DNA of 64,000 nt. It comes from SVFI01 sp045588655. GTDB lineage: Bacteria; Bacillota; Clostridia; Lachnospirales; Lachnospiraceae. Below the pieces are notes generated by a model, which saw nothing but the letters and a program-made list of their open reading frames with translations, did no database searches and was not told the origin of the DNA. Shown here piece by piece: positions 52,459-61,656 of this stretch. Location: assembly GCA_045588655.1 (NCBI GenBank), contig JAZNEP010000028.1, forward strand, positions 124,001-188,000, given 5' to 3'. The stretch's first letter is position 1; each line of letters opens with the position of its first letter. The position numbers and the translations under genes are program-made.

Positions 52459-53742
52459 TTATTCTGCTTCCACTTCATTTAGTCGAACGCTTATGAGTAT
52501 ATCCCTCGTCTTCCTTACACCGTCCGGCAAATTAACCACAACCGGTACTCGGTAGGTTCCCTCACTTAGCGCCTCCATCTTCTGATCTTTGACATACTTA
52601 TCCCAATCAATCGCCAACTTCACATCATCTTGTGTTACCGATGCCATAATACCGGATACCCCCTCAACTTCTAAGGAGAGACTCTCTGCATCTGTCACAA
52701 ACTCAACCTCATACATCTCCGGAAGCCCTAGCATCTGTATTTCTTCTTTTGCAATCTCAAACACTTTTGTAACGATTGCATCAATTGGTACTTTTACCGT
52801 TACCAGCTTTGTGCTTTCCTCATCTACAAGAGAAATTCCATCCGGAAGATATCTCGTTAAATCCACTTCCACCGTCAAATCTCTATCCGCCTCATCCACA
52901 CTGACTGCTGCTGAGGAAATGTCAATCGCATTCAAATTTGCAAGTGATGTGGCTTTTCCTGCCACCACAATACTATCTCTGTCCGCTGTCACCGGTCCGC
53001 TAATACTATATCCTTCCTTCGGGACTCCACTGGCCGAAAAACGAAGAGGTAGCTCCTTGGTTGCAAGAATCTGCACTGACATTGCAACTGTTGATATATT
53101 TTTCGTAAGATTTTTATCCTGAACCAGTTCACCCTGCTCATCGTATAATTTCAAATCAACAGAAGTATTCACTTTGCTGCTCAATCCGGAAACAGATACT
53201 TCAGCAGTTACTTTTTTAATGGTCGAAACCACAGATTCTGCACCGGAAATCCGGACGATATTTTCTGCCGTCGACACTTCACCAGTTACATAACCATCCT
53301 CCGGTTCACCTAGGACAATCGGCGTAATCACAAACTGTTTGCTTAACATGTCATCTATGTTTACCGTCGCATATTCTGTTCTGGATTTCATACTTTCTAT
53401 TTTATCACTATGACGGTTGGTCTCTACACGAATCGGAACCGTTCCTGTTCCCTCATTATAATTTTCAAGGTCAACAACTGCCTTAAAATTATCCTCATTG
53501 AGATAATCAAGTATGGAACGCTTTGCACTGACCGCAATTGTAACCGTACTTGCACTTGTTAGTTCATACACTTTCCCTTCCGATGTCACACTCTCCGCAT
53601 TTGTAATCACCACAGGGATATCACTGTAGGTTGTATTAATTACCGGATCTGACACGTTAATCACAGTAAGCCACAACAGGATAGAGATCAATACCGCAAG
53701 TATCTTGAGTCCGAAGTTATGAAAAAATCTATACTTCTTCAT
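52459..53742 (-). CDS. cdaR: CdaR/YbbR, regulator of the diadenylate cyclase
   Basis: A 427-aa protein with one N-terminal helix (about 10-28) and an extracytoplasmic part made of repeated YbbR domains: each begins with a TYSDIPVVITNAE-like or KELPLRFSASGVPKEGYSISG-like strand, and at least three to four copies are visible. CdaR sits with CdaA at the membrane and tunes c-di-AMP synthesis. It overlaps cdaA by 14 bases. Length fits four repeats. No unusual change seen. Confidence 0.93.
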   Translation of the reverse strand: MKKYRFFHNFGLKILAVLISILLWLTVINVSDPVINTTYSDIPVVITNAESVTSEGKVYELTSASTVTIAVSAKRSILDYLNEDNFKAVVDLENYNEGTGTVPIRVETNRHSDKIESMKSRTEYATVNIDDMLSKQFVITPIVLGEPEDGYVTGEVSTAENIVRISGAESVVSTIKKVTAEVSVSGLSSKVNTSVDLKLYDEQGELVQDKNLTKNISTVAMSVQILATKELPLRFSASGVPKEGYSISGPVTADRDSIVVAGKATSLANLNAIDISSAAVSVDEADRDLTVEVDLTRYLPDGISLVDEESTKLVTVKVPIDAIVTKVFEIAKEEIQMLGLPEMYEVEFVTDAESLSLEVEGVSGIMASVTQDDVKLAIDWDKYVKDQKMEALSEGTYRVPVVVNLPDGVRKTRDILISVRLNEVEAE

Positions 53743-54610
53743 TCTTAGCCCTTCCCTTCCATGACCGTTTCTTTTTCTTTTTGTCGTCTGTCGTCTTGTT
53801 CTGTAGTTTAATAATCTTAGCGCGCAGTGTATCCGGTTCTACATTTCTCATTAATTTACCATCGTACGCTACCGATACACGCCCGGTTTCCTCCGATACG
53901 ATAATCGTAAGAGAGTCTGTCACTTCCGAAATACCCACACCCGCTCTATGTCTTGTACCCAAGTCTTTTGAAAGTTCCATGTTATCTGACAACGGCAGAT
54001 AGCAGGTTGCAGACGTGACACGATTTCCACGTATAATCACCGCACCGTCATGAAGCGGTGTATTGTGTTCAAAAATATTAATCAGCAGCTGACTTGTCAC
54101 AAGCCCATCTACCTCTATTCCTGTTCTCTCATACTCCATCAGGGAAGAATTATGTTCTATTACAATCAGCGCCCCCGTTTTCACTTTACCCATCTCGTAA
54201 CACGCCTTAATAATTTCCTGAATCGTCTTATCTGAAAAACGCCCTTCATGGAGTCTACTTGTCTCAAAAGGAAACAGCGCATTTACGATACTCTTTTGCC
54301 CAATCTGCTCCAACGCCCTTCTAAGCTCCGGCTGAAGAATAATTACGATAGCAATGGCTGCAATCGAAAAAATTTCACCGGCAATCCAAAGAATCGTGGA
54401 CATATTAAACAATGCCGCCACAAACAAAAATATAAATATGACAAGAACTCCACGCAAAAGAGCCCAGGTTCTTGTATTTCGAATCCAGGTCAAAAGCTGA
54501 TATACCACAAATGAAATTATGATGATTTCGGCAATATCTGTCCACATAAGAGTTTTCGGGATATGCATTGTCGAAAAATATTTCTCGATAAATGTATTGA
54601 TTTGTTGCAT
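53729..54610 (-). CDS. cdaA: Diadenylate cyclase CdaA
   Basis: A 293-aa membrane-bound enzyme making c-di-AMP from two ATP. Three N-terminal helices (about 25-92) are followed by the DisA_N/DAC domain with LHDGAVII (DGA at 188-190) and GTRHRAGVGISE (RHR at 220-222), both catalytic motifs intact. The C-terminal tail is strongly basic. I chose the ATG at 54610, with AGGTG six bases upstream, over a GTG at 54619. Overlaps cdaR. c-di-AMP controls potassium and osmolyte uptake and cell wall balance in Firmicutes. Confidence 0.95.
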   Translation of the reverse strand: MQQINTFIEKYFSTMHIPKTLMWTDIAEIIIISFVVYQLLTWIRNTRTWALLRGVLVIFIFLFVAALFNMSTILWIAGEIFSIAAIAIVIILQPELRRALEQIGQKSIVNALFPFETSRLHEGRFSDKTIQEIIKACYEMGKVKTGALIVIEHNSSLMEYERTGIEVDGLVTSQLLINIFEHNTPLHDGAVIIRGNRVTSATCYLPLSDNMELSKDLGTRHRAGVGISEVTDSLTIIVSEETGRVSVAYDGKLMRNVEPDTLRAKIIKLQNKTTDDKKKKKRSWKGRAKNEEV

Positions 54611-54660
54611 TTGGAACACCTGACTTTTCAGTTATTTTTGTGTATCCACGTGTAATTCAT

Positions 54661-55590
54661 TTACAGAACGCTTGTAATCTTCTTTACCGTATGCTGCGGT
54701 TTGGATACCGAATTTTTCGGAATTGCTTTGACATAATAATAGTATTCATCATCTTCAAACTGCACATACTCAGTTCTTGTATAATCTACATTGAATACAA
54801 AGAATTGTAAAATTTTTGCAACCAACAATGCACCAACTGTTCCCAGTATCAATGATACTACGGAAATATTGGTTTCGTACATCAAATCACCAACAAGGAG
54901 AATTACAACATTCGTCACTGCTCCTACGCAGATTGCGATAGTCCACGCGTGATCTACAGATAATCTACGAATCACATACACAATAATTGTGGTTGCTGAA
55001 AAAGAAACAATAAGAACTAACATTCCTTTGCTATCTAACATACCATCCAAGATATAACGAAATTTTGCGACCGAATTCTCCACATCCAGCGCCGCAATCA
55101 CAGCTGCATTATTTTTTATATAACAAATCAGATTATATGCCACGATACCGCAGGATACTGATACAATCGACGCCGGTCCACATATCAATCCAACTGCAAT
55201 CGGAATCAGATATGGTATTTTTAATCCAAAGCAAATCGGAAGAAGCAGAATAACCAGTGTATCTTTCGGCGAAAAACGATAATACAAAAGAAAGAGCAAA
55301 AGAAATACCCCTCCTGTCACAATCGCACATTCCATCGATACTGCATAACTATGTGCCAGAATAAATCCTGCTGATATAAGCACCATAAGATTGACCGGCA
55401 AGAATGAGCACATTAGTGCCAACACAAGCAAAACAACCGGGCTATTCAGTTTGGTCATATAGCCAAGATTCAAATTTAGCAACATCAGTACAAGGAATGC
55501 CAGCAAAAATTTTACCAGCGGAAGTATATACACCTCGTTCCTACTATACATATTTCTTAATTTCTCTCTAAGTTCTAATAAAAAAGACAT
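54661..55590 (-). CDS. Conserved polytopic membrane protein, unknown function
   Basis: A 309-aa protein with about nine helices and a C-terminal cytoplasmic tail carrying an acidic-aromatic block (VQFEDDEYYYYVKAIPK, about 279-295). Not matched to a family with a known role. It lies 50 bases upstream of cdaA on the same strand and is probably co-transcribed. The tail block looks conserved enough to be a docking site, but that is a guess. Topology is clear; function unknown. Confidence 0.75.
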   Translation of the reverse strand: MSFLLELREKLRNMYSRNEVYILPLVKFLLAFLVLMLLNLNLGYMTKLNSPVVLLVLALMCSFLPVNLMVLISAGFILAHSYAVSMECAIVTGGVFLLLFLLYYRFSPKDTLVILLLPICFGLKIPYLIPIAVGLICGPASIVSVSCGIVAYNLICYIKNNAAVIAALDVENSVAKFRYILDGMLDSKGMLVLIVSFSATTIIVYVIRRLSVDHAWTIAICVGAVTNVVILLVGDLMYETNISVVSLILGTVGALLVAKILQFFVFNVDYTRTEYVQFEDDEYYYYVKAIPKNSVSKPQHTVKKITSVL

Positions 55591-55625
55591 AATATAATCC
55601 TTTCCGGGATATGCATTTTACGGTT

Positions 55626-56027
55626 CTATCGACCGTTTTTCTCTATATCGTATATCGCAGCAAGCTGCTTTAAGTGACGATAGTATCGCTTTAAACTCCT
55701 CTTCGCTCTACTGTAGCGGAAGGAATAAATAATGTACGTAATCAACGAATACGCCACTACAAAAATCACATAATACAATAAAACCTGTCGTCCAAGACTT
55801 ATCAAATCTTTCTTGTATATATCCTGCATTAATGTTTCAAAATTGTAATACACCCAAAAACCAAAAACCAGCAAAAATCCAATGGTCGCACATATCGCAG
55901 AATATAGAATCTGCATCCCCATATAGTCACTTCGGAAATAACTTCCGATGGACATATACTTTTTGCCCTCATTTTCTTCATACGCTGCCATTTTGGTCAT
56001 GAGTTTAATTCTTTCCTGACTAAGCAT
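55626..56027 (-). CDS. Small two-helix membrane protein, unknown function
   Basis: A 133-aa protein with helices at about 41-60 and 82-106, an N-terminal cytoplasmic part (RIKLMTKMAAYEENEGKKY) and a basic C-terminal tail (RYSRAKRSLKRYYRHLKQL). I do not recognise the family. It sits 35 bases before the 309-aa membrane protein and 17 bases after yvyF on the same strand. Hypothetical, but the reading frame, spacing and topology support a real gene. Confidence 0.7.
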   Translation of the reverse strand: MLSQERIKLMTKMAAYEENEGKKYMSIGSYFRSDYMGMQILYSAICATIGFLLVFGFWVYYNFETLMQDIYKKDLISLGRQVLLYYVIFVVAYSLITYIIYSFRYSRAKRSLKRYYRHLKQLAAIYDIEKNGR

Positions 56028-56044
56028 CGGTATCTCCTTATTTT

Positions 56045-56458
56045 TTATTTATCAAGGAATCGCATTCTGTTTTCTTTTGCTTTTTTGATTTCCCTCGGGG
56101 AGATCACTTCCACCCCATGTTTGCCCATTGCGCTGTTTAGATTACGCATCATATTGTCCTTACACTCCGGACAGAATCTTCCGCTTCCGATTCTCTTACC
56201 GCAGACCTCACAAGGCAGACCAATTGGAGAATCATCCGCAAACTGCAAACGCTCCTGACGAATCCAAGTCTGAATCTGCTGGATATCTACCTGGCACTCC
56301 TCTGAAACTTCCGTCATATTGGCGCGTCCATGTTGCTGAATATATTTTTTTACTTCTTGGAATTTAGCTTCCATACGTTCCTTACACGACGGACACACAT
56401 GCGGCCCTGTAATATAATTAAATAATTTTCCACACTTTCGGCAATTCTTTACATCCAT
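56045..56458 (-). CDS. Flagellar operon protein YvyF-like
   Basis: A 137-aa protein with two small zinc-ribbon-like Cys clusters: CRKCGKLFNY...CPSCKERM at 5-28 and CEVCGKRIGSGRFCPEC at about 85-101, separated by a helical segment resembling a DNA-binding fold (MTEVSEECQVDIQQIQTWI). This layout is that of YvyF/TIGR03826, found in flagellar regions of Firmicutes and absent from non-motile species. The ATG at 56458 has AGGAGG upstream, so it does not overlap comFC as the longer reading would. Role possibly regulatory. Confidence 0.85.
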   Translation of the reverse strand: MDVKNCRKCGKLFNYITGPHVCPSCKERMEAKFQEVKKYIQQHGRANMTEVSEECQVDIQQIQTWIRQERLQFADDSPIGLPCEVCGKRIGSGRFCPECKDNMMRNLNSAMGKHGVEVISPREIKKAKENRMRFLDK

Positions 56459-56471
56459 AAAAATCCTCCTG

Positions 56472-57251
56472 CTATTCTCCACATGATATCGTCAGAAAGA
56501 AAATCTGCTTTACTCCTGCATCTCGAAGCACTTGCGCAATTGCATCCATTGTACTTCCGGTTGTATAAATGTCATCAATTAGTATAATCGTATTTAATTT
56601 TACATCATTTCCATTGATTTTGAAAGCTTTTTTCAAATTATTTTGCCGTCCGCCTCTGTCCAATTGCTTTTGCGGAAGCGTATCTCGGGTTCTTGTTACA
56701 AGTTGCGGTAAGACCGGTAATGACGTATATCTCCCAATCTCCCTCGCCAGCAATTCCGCCTGATTATAACCACGCTTTTGATATCTCTTTTTATGAAGAG
56801 GCACGGGCACAATCGCGTTCGCATCAACTTCCCTGAAATAGTCCGACAGCTCTTGCATGACCAATGCAGCGTAAGCCTTTGCATATTCCTTACGTCCGGC
56901 ATATTTAAAGCGATAAATTGACGCTTTCACCTCACCGCTATATAACAAAAGTGCACGGCCACGTTCAAACACATGCCCGTATTTTCTGCAATCTCTACAA
57001 TACTCTTTCTCCCCGCTCTCCACCGGTTTACCGCATTTGTAACAATACGGTTCTCGGATTACCCTTATCTTTTTCTCACATCTCACACAAACATATGCCG
57101 CCCCTCCCGGTATCGGTTCATCACAAAATGGACATCTACGCGGAAAGAGAAGCTGCAGTATCCAGTCTCCTACATGCCAATCTCGTCTCTTTCGCTTTTT
57201 ATCCAAACCCCTTTTATTCTGGTTCTTTTTCTTCTTATTCCAAACACCCAT
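56472..57251 (-). CDS. comFC: ComF family phosphoribosyltransferase-like protein
   Basis: A 259-aa ComFC protein. A very basic N-terminus (about 1-25) precedes a zinc finger with Cys pairs CPFC, CVRC, CYKC and CRDC, and the phosphoribosyltransferase domain with TIILIDDIYTTGSTMDAI, the PRPP-binding loop, near the C-terminus. KKRYQKRGYNQAELLARE and DTLPQKQLDRGGRQNNL are ComF signatures. It takes part in DNA uptake, probably with a ComFA helicase, which is not in this window. The basic leader is longer than usual. It follows recD2 by 43 bases. Confidence 0.92.
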   Translation of the reverse strand: MGVWNKKKKNQNKRGLDKKRKRRDWHVGDWILQLLFPRRCPFCDEPIPGGAAYVCVRCEKKIRVIREPYCYKCGKPVESGEKEYCRDCRKYGHVFERGRALLLYSGEVKASIYRFKYAGRKEYAKAYAALVMQELSDYFREVDANAIVPVPLHKKRYQKRGYNQAELLAREIGRYTSLPVLPQLVTRTRDTLPQKQLDRGGRQNNLKKAFKINGNDVKLNTIILIDDIYTTGSTMDAIAQVLRDAGVKQIFFLTISCGE

Positions 57252-57294
57252 AAAACGCCCTTTTTACTCCGGTTCCCTCAGCGTTTTTTGGTTA

Positions 57295-59520
57295 TCAATC
57301 TGATCCCATCAGAAGCCGCGCTTGCTCCACTATTTTCTCTCTTAGACCAGAATATCGAATCTGCACATTTTCGTTTGCAATCATATCTTCCACAGTCTGC
57401 TCCGTTCCAATTAATGTCACACATTTTACTGCTCTCGTCACTGCAGTATAGAGTAAATTTCTGTAGCAAAGCAGTTTTGGTACTCCAAGCAGCGGTATCA
57501 CCACTGCCGGATATTCGCTTCCCTGTGATTTATGTATTGTGATAGCATATGCTAACTCCAGTTCATCCACTTGATCAAAGGAATACAAAACAAACCTACC
57601 TTCTTCGTATTCCACTTTTATTGTACGTGCATATTCATTCATCTCAATTATTTTCCCTACATCACCGTTGAATACACCACACCCTTTCTCAATCGTGATG
57701 TTATATTTGCCTACCACTTCCCATTCCATCTTATAGTTATTTTTTACCTGCATCACTTTATCCCCTTCGCGAAACATTTTTTCACCAAAGGCATATTCTT
57801 TTTTGTTTGCATCTTTCGGATTTACATATTCCTGCAATATTTTATTCAGTGTTATTACGCCAAGTGCTCCTTTTTTCATCGGTGTAAGCACTTGAATATC
57901 ATAGGGATGTGCTTTTACATAACGAGGCATTTTTTCTGTCACAAGTTGTACCATATTATTGTAAATATGATTGGTATCATTTCTTGGAAGAAAGAAAAAA
58001 TCTTTACTCTTATTATCCAGTGCAATTCGACCCCCCGCTTGTATTTTATGGGCATTCATCACAATATCGCTCCCTCCTGCCTGTCGAAATATTTTTTCAA
58101 GTTTTACACAGGAGAACATTTGGCATTCCACAATGTCGCGCATAACCTGCCCCGGACCTACCGAAGGCAATTGATTCATATCCCCCACCAATATGAGTCT
58201 CGTTCCAACCGGTATCGCTTTCAATAACGAGTGAAACAAAAAAATATCTACCATTGACATTTCATCGATAATGACGGCATCCAATTCCAGCGGATTATCT
58301 TCATTTCTCTCAAAATATGCTCGCTCCGCTTCTGCACCGCCACCAATTTCAAGTAAGCGATGTATCGTCTTTGCTTCATAACCGGTGGCCTCTGTCATCC
58401 GCTTGGCGGCACGCCCTGTCGGAGCAGCAAGCGCAATGTTCATTCCACAGGACATGAAATATCGTATAATGGTATTAATCGTTGTCGTTTTTCCCGTTCC
58501 CGGTCCACCCGTCAAGAGAAATACACCACTTTGTACACTTTCTAAAATTGCCTTTTTTTGCAATTCATCCAACCGGATTTTTTCCTCGTTTTCAATCACA
58601 GCAATTTGTTTCTTGATACGATCTTGCTCCTTTTCGCTACGCGGAACCCGACTGAGTTGCAACAACATCCCTGCTACCGCAAGCTCTGCATAATAAGCAG
58701 ACATACTGTAGACACACTCTTCTTTTACCACCAATTTTTTATCCACCATCAGATTCATGATATGTGGTTCAATCGCCATAGATTCCACACCAAGCAATTC
58801 TTCCGTCTGCTCAAGCAATTCTTCCTTAGGCAGATACATATTCCCCTCTGACAAGGCTTGTAACAACTGGTACAAAATCCCACTCCGAATACGGTAATCG
58901 GAGTTGGTATGTATTCCTATTTTTTCAGCAATCGCATCGGCCGTCTTAAATCCGACGCCTTCAATATCCTCTGCCATTTTATATGGATTCTCTTTTAAAA
59001 TCCCATACATCCCAAGACCATATCTTTCATATATTTTTACTGCAAGCGTATTGGATATTCCATATTTTTGCAAAAAAAGCATCGCAGCGCGCATATCTTT
59101 TTTTTCTTCTGCAACCACAGCTATTTCTTGTGCCTTTCGCAAACTGATTCCCTTTACTTCTGCCAGTCGTTCGGGCTCTTGCTCTATAATCCGAAGCGTT
59201 TCATCTCCAAAATGTTTCACAATCCGTGCTGCCAGTGCCTCTCCGATTCCTTTGATTGCTCCAGACGAAAGATATCTCTTCATAGACTCTGCATCTGTAG
59301 GTTCAATGATTTCATAAGAATCCGCTCTGAACTGTTCCCCATAACTTTGGTGGTAATCCATCTCACCATTTACCCGAAGTATCTGTCCCTGGACATCACC
59401 GTGAAACACACCCACTACAACGAATTCGTCATCCTCATATTGCGTCATCAATACACAATATCCGTTCGTCTCATTCCGATAGATTACTTTCTCTACAAAT
59501 ACATCGATTGTCTGCATCAT
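57295..59520 (-). CDS. recD2: RecD2-type ATP-dependent DNA helicase
   Basis: A 741-aa superfamily 1B 5'-3' helicase of the RecD2/YrrC type, which works without RecBC. The N-terminal part (about 1-330) has an OB-like start and helix-hairpin-helix repeats (LSSGAIKGIGEALAARIVKHF). Walker A GGPGTGKTT is at about 346-354, Walker B VIIDEMSMVD, and the C-terminal SH3-insert and UvrD-like region has AITIHKSQGSEYPAVVIP and LYTAVTRAVKCV. It guards against DNA damage and replication stress. A terminator lies upstream, so it starts its own unit. Normal length. Confidence 0.94.
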   Translation of the reverse strand: MMQTIDVFVEKVIYRNETNGYCVLMTQYEDDEFVVVGVFHGDVQGQILRVNGEMDYHQSYGEQFRADSYEIIEPTDAESMKRYLSSGAIKGIGEALAARIVKHFGDETLRIIEQEPERLAEVKGISLRKAQEIAVVAEEKKDMRAAMLFLQKYGISNTLAVKIYERYGLGMYGILKENPYKMAEDIEGVGFKTADAIAEKIGIHTNSDYRIRSGILYQLLQALSEGNMYLPKEELLEQTEELLGVESMAIEPHIMNLMVDKKLVVKEECVYSMSAYYAELAVAGMLLQLSRVPRSEKEQDRIKKQIAVIENEEKIRLDELQKKAILESVQSGVFLLTGGPGTGKTTTINTIIRYFMSCGMNIALAAPTGRAAKRMTEATGYEAKTIHRLLEIGGGAEAERAYFERNEDNPLELDAVIIDEMSMVDIFLFHSLLKAIPVGTRLILVGDMNQLPSVGPGQVMRDIVECQMFSCVKLEKIFRQAGGSDIVMNAHKIQAGGRIALDNKSKDFFFLPRNDTNHIYNNMVQLVTEKMPRYVKAHPYDIQVLTPMKKGALGVITLNKILQEYVNPKDANKKEYAFGEKMFREGDKVMQVKNNYKMEWEVVGKYNITIEKGCGVFNGDVGKIIEMNEYARTIKVEYEEGRFVLYSFDQVDELELAYAITIHKSQGSEYPAVVIPLLGVPKLLCYRNLLYTAVTRAVKCVTLIGTEQTVEDMIANENVQIRYSGLREKIVEQARLLMGSD

Positions 59521-59538
59521 TGCCAGCTCCCATCACGA

Positions 59539-59575
59539 AACAGGCTGTCGCAAAATCAATTTGCAACAGCCTGTT
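59539..59575 (-). terminator. Terminator after the flagellar rod genes
   Basis: AACAGGCTGT (59539-59548) and GCAAA (59550-59554) pair with TTTGC (59560-59564) and ACAGCCTGTT (59566-59575), with one mismatch and a 5-base loop. It lies 7 bases after the FlgJ-like stop and upstream of recD2. The T tail on the minus strand is short (TTT). Confidence 0.75.
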
Positions 59576-59581
59576 CTTTTA

Positions 59582-60013
59582 TTATTCCTCACTCAGTTCA
59601 GTTGCCTTTTCTGTCGATAACTCCTCTTCTGCGGAAGTTGCCGGCTTTGCATCCAAACCATAATTTCTTTTCATCTGCTCATATAATGTCTGTGCCAATC
59701 CGAGACTATTTTGCTCCGTCGCACTTTTTGCCAGATCCGTAATCGCACTATCTTTAAAATAATTTACAAGTGTCGAATTAGAACCGCTGTTATCCTCACC
59801 GAAAAGACTTGTCGTCTTCATCATTTCTTTCATGACCATTTCCATAAAGTATGCCTCAAATTCCTGACACACCTCCATCAACTCATCATCGGTTGCCTTG
59901 GAAAGATCTTTATTCTCTAACGATGAAATAGAGCTTGCACTCTTGCCGGTCGTTGCACCTGTAAGAGTGTCCGCATAATTCATATAAGAAGATGTAATCC
60001 CGCTCATATCCAT
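59582..60013 (-). CDS. FlgJ-like rod-binding protein (no muramidase domain)
   Basis: A 143-aa protein with the rod-binding domain of FlgJ: CQEFEAYFMEMVMKEMMKTT at about 49-68, and GLAQTLYEQMKRN near 113-125. The peptidoglycan hydrolase domain of proteobacterial FlgJ is absent, as in many Firmicutes. A Ser/Thr-rich N-terminus and acidic Glu-rich C-terminal tail flank the domain. It lies 9 bases after flgG in one unit, so it probably chaperones or caps the rod that FlgF and FlgG form. Confidence 0.85.
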   Translation of the reverse strand: MDMSGITSSYMNYADTLTGATTGKSASSISSLENKDLSKATDDELMEVCQEFEAYFMEMVMKEMMKTTSLFGEDNSGSNSTLVNYFKDSAITDLAKSATEQNSLGLAQTLYEQMKRNYGLDAKPATSAEEELSTEKATELSEE

Positions 60014-60022
60014 ATGCTACTC

Positions 60023-60847
60023 CTATCTTCTCAGATTATTTGCCTGAGACATCATTTCATCCGTTGCCTGAATTGCCTTTGAGTTCATTTCATACGCTCT
60101 CTGTGCAACAATCAGATTTACCATTTCATCTGCGACCTGTACATTCGAACCCTCAAGATATCCCTGCGCCACAGTACTCTTAACAAGGGCATTGTTCGTA
60201 GCTTCATTCATCGCCGCTCCACTCGCATCCGTAACACCGTAAAGACTGTTTTCCAACTTCTCAAGTCCTGAAGGATTCTGAAACTGATAGAGCCCGATTT
60301 TGATACCAAGTGATTGCACATTGTTGGTCGCATCCGGATATCCGATTGTACCATCCGCTGAGATTGCAATACGTGATGTGACATAATTGTTTCTGTTAAA
60401 CGTAATCTTATTTCCGTTGGAATCCAATACATACTGACCATCTGTCGTAGACAGTGTAATATTATTTCCATCAATCGCCCAAAGGAAATTACCATTTCTC
60501 GTATAATTCACTTCGCCGTTTTGACCTCTCACGGCAAAAAATCCATTTCCCTGAATCGCAAAGGAAGACGTTGAGTTACTCTCATACAAACTTCCCTGTT
60601 TAAAAATCGACGTAATCGCAGAATTGCGGACACCGAGTCCCACCTGTGCACCAATTGGCTTGTTTTGTCCGTTGGCAGTCGTTGTCTCCGTCTGCAGATT
60701 CTGGTAAAGAAGCGACTTAAACTCCGCCACTTCCGTCTTATAGCCTGTTGTATTTACATTTGAAAGGTTATTGGCAATTGTATCTACATTTGTCTGTTGC
60801 GCGATCATTCCACTGGCCGCTGTCCATAAGCTTCTTACCATACTCAA
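60023..60847 (-). CDS. flgG: Flagellar rod/hook-basal body protein FlgG (FlhP-like)
   Basis: A 274-aa axial protein of the flagellar rod. The N-terminal MVRSLWTAASGMIAQQTNVD and NLSNVNTTGYK motifs and the C-terminal EGSNVQVADEMVNLIVAQRAYE block are the conserved helical ends that pack in the rod; NGFFAVRGQNGEVNYTRNGNF is the middle signature. The D1 region is of FlgG length. Second of the flgF-flgG pair after mbl, as flhP follows flhO in B. subtilis. Twelve bases separate it from flgF. Confidence 0.92.
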   Translation of the reverse strand: MSMVRSLWTAASGMIAQQTNVDTIANNLSNVNTTGYKTEVAEFKSLLYQNLQTETTTANGQNKPIGAQVGLGVRNSAITSIFKQGSLYESNSTSSFAIQGNGFFAVRGQNGEVNYTRNGNFLWAIDGNNITLSTTDGQYVLDSNGNKITFNRNNYVTSRIAISADGTIGYPDATNNVQSLGIKIGLYQFQNPSGLEKLENSLYGVTDASGAAMNEATNNALVKSTVAQGYLEGSNVQVADEMVNLIVAQRAYEMNSKAIQATDEMMSQANNLRR

Positions 60848-60859
60848 CTACCCCTTTCA

Positions 60860-61633
60860 TTAAATCTTACCAAGCTGATTTGCTGCTATCTCTAATGTAC
60901 CATCGATACTTTGAATCATTTTTTGATTTGTTTCATAATTTCGTGTTACAGAAATCAACTCTACCATCTCATTGATTACCGTTACATTAGACTGTTCCAA
61001 ATATCCTGAAAACAGAGTCGCCTCGGCCGGGACCAATCTTGCTCCGTCTACCGGGCGGAAATAGCTTTCGCCATAATGTTCTATATAATTATAATCTTCA
61101 AAGTCTGCAATTTGAATCTGTCCCACAATCTGACCATCCTGTAAAATTGCTCCACTTTGGTCAAATGATGTCATTTTCTTCGGATCGAGTACAATATGGT
61201 TCCCATCCTCATCCAGCACAAAATCTCCATCTTTGGTGACAAGCTCTCCTCTGACATTGAGTGTAAACGAACCATCTCTTGTATACTTCACCGATGTCTC
61301 GCCACTTTTCGTTGTGTATTCACAAGCAAAAAATCCATTTCCGGACAGCGCTAAATCAAACACATTATCTGTCACTCGAAATGCTCCCTGTGAGTAGTCG
61401 GTATAATTTTCACCAATCTTTACACCCAGACTCATTTTTCCGATGTTCCTTGCCAAAGCCGGATCAGACGAATCTTTAATTTTGTAAGCAAGCACTTCAT
61501 CGAACGCTTGACTTGTTGCGCCTTCTTTTTTAAATCCGACGGTTGCTGAATTTGCCAAATTATTCGTCAGCACATCCATTCTGTTTTGCTGGTTCACCAT
61601 TCCGGTGTATGCTGTATAGAGTCCTTTTACCAT
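60860..61633 (-). CDS. flgF: Flagellar rod protein FlgF (FlhO-like)
   Basis: A 257-aa proximal rod protein. GLYTAYTGMVNQQNRMDVLT and NLANSATVGFKKEG at the start, SGNGFFACEYTTKSGETSVK in the middle, and EQSNVTVINEMVELISVTRNYE at the end are flagellar basal-body motifs. It lies 23 bases after mbl and is read with it. It is shorter than FlgG and lacks the FlgG-specific insertion, which is why I call it FlgF. Assembles in the envelope. Confidence 0.9.
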   Translation of the reverse strand: MVKGLYTAYTGMVNQQNRMDVLTNNLANSATVGFKKEGATSQAFDEVLAYKIKDSSDPALARNIGKMSLGVKIGENYTDYSQGAFRVTDNVFDLALSGNGFFACEYTTKSGETSVKYTRDGSFTLNVRGELVTKDGDFVLDEDGNHIVLDPKKMTSFDQSGAILQDGQIVGQIQIADFEDYNYIEHYGESYFRPVDGARLVPAEATLFSGYLEQSNVTVINEMVELISVTRNYETNQKMIQSIDGTLEIAANQLGKI

Positions 61634-61656
61634 ACTACTCCTCCCGGGCTTACCGC

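Noticed and set aside
52589..53122. Plus-strand 177-codon frame opposite cdaR
   Set aside because: Ser/Thr-rich antisense shadow of the YbbR repeats; no start signal.
58385..59317. Plus-strand frames of about 100-137 codons opposite recD2
   Set aside because: Antisense to a highly conserved helicase; the composition reflects the complementary strand and no binding site is seen.
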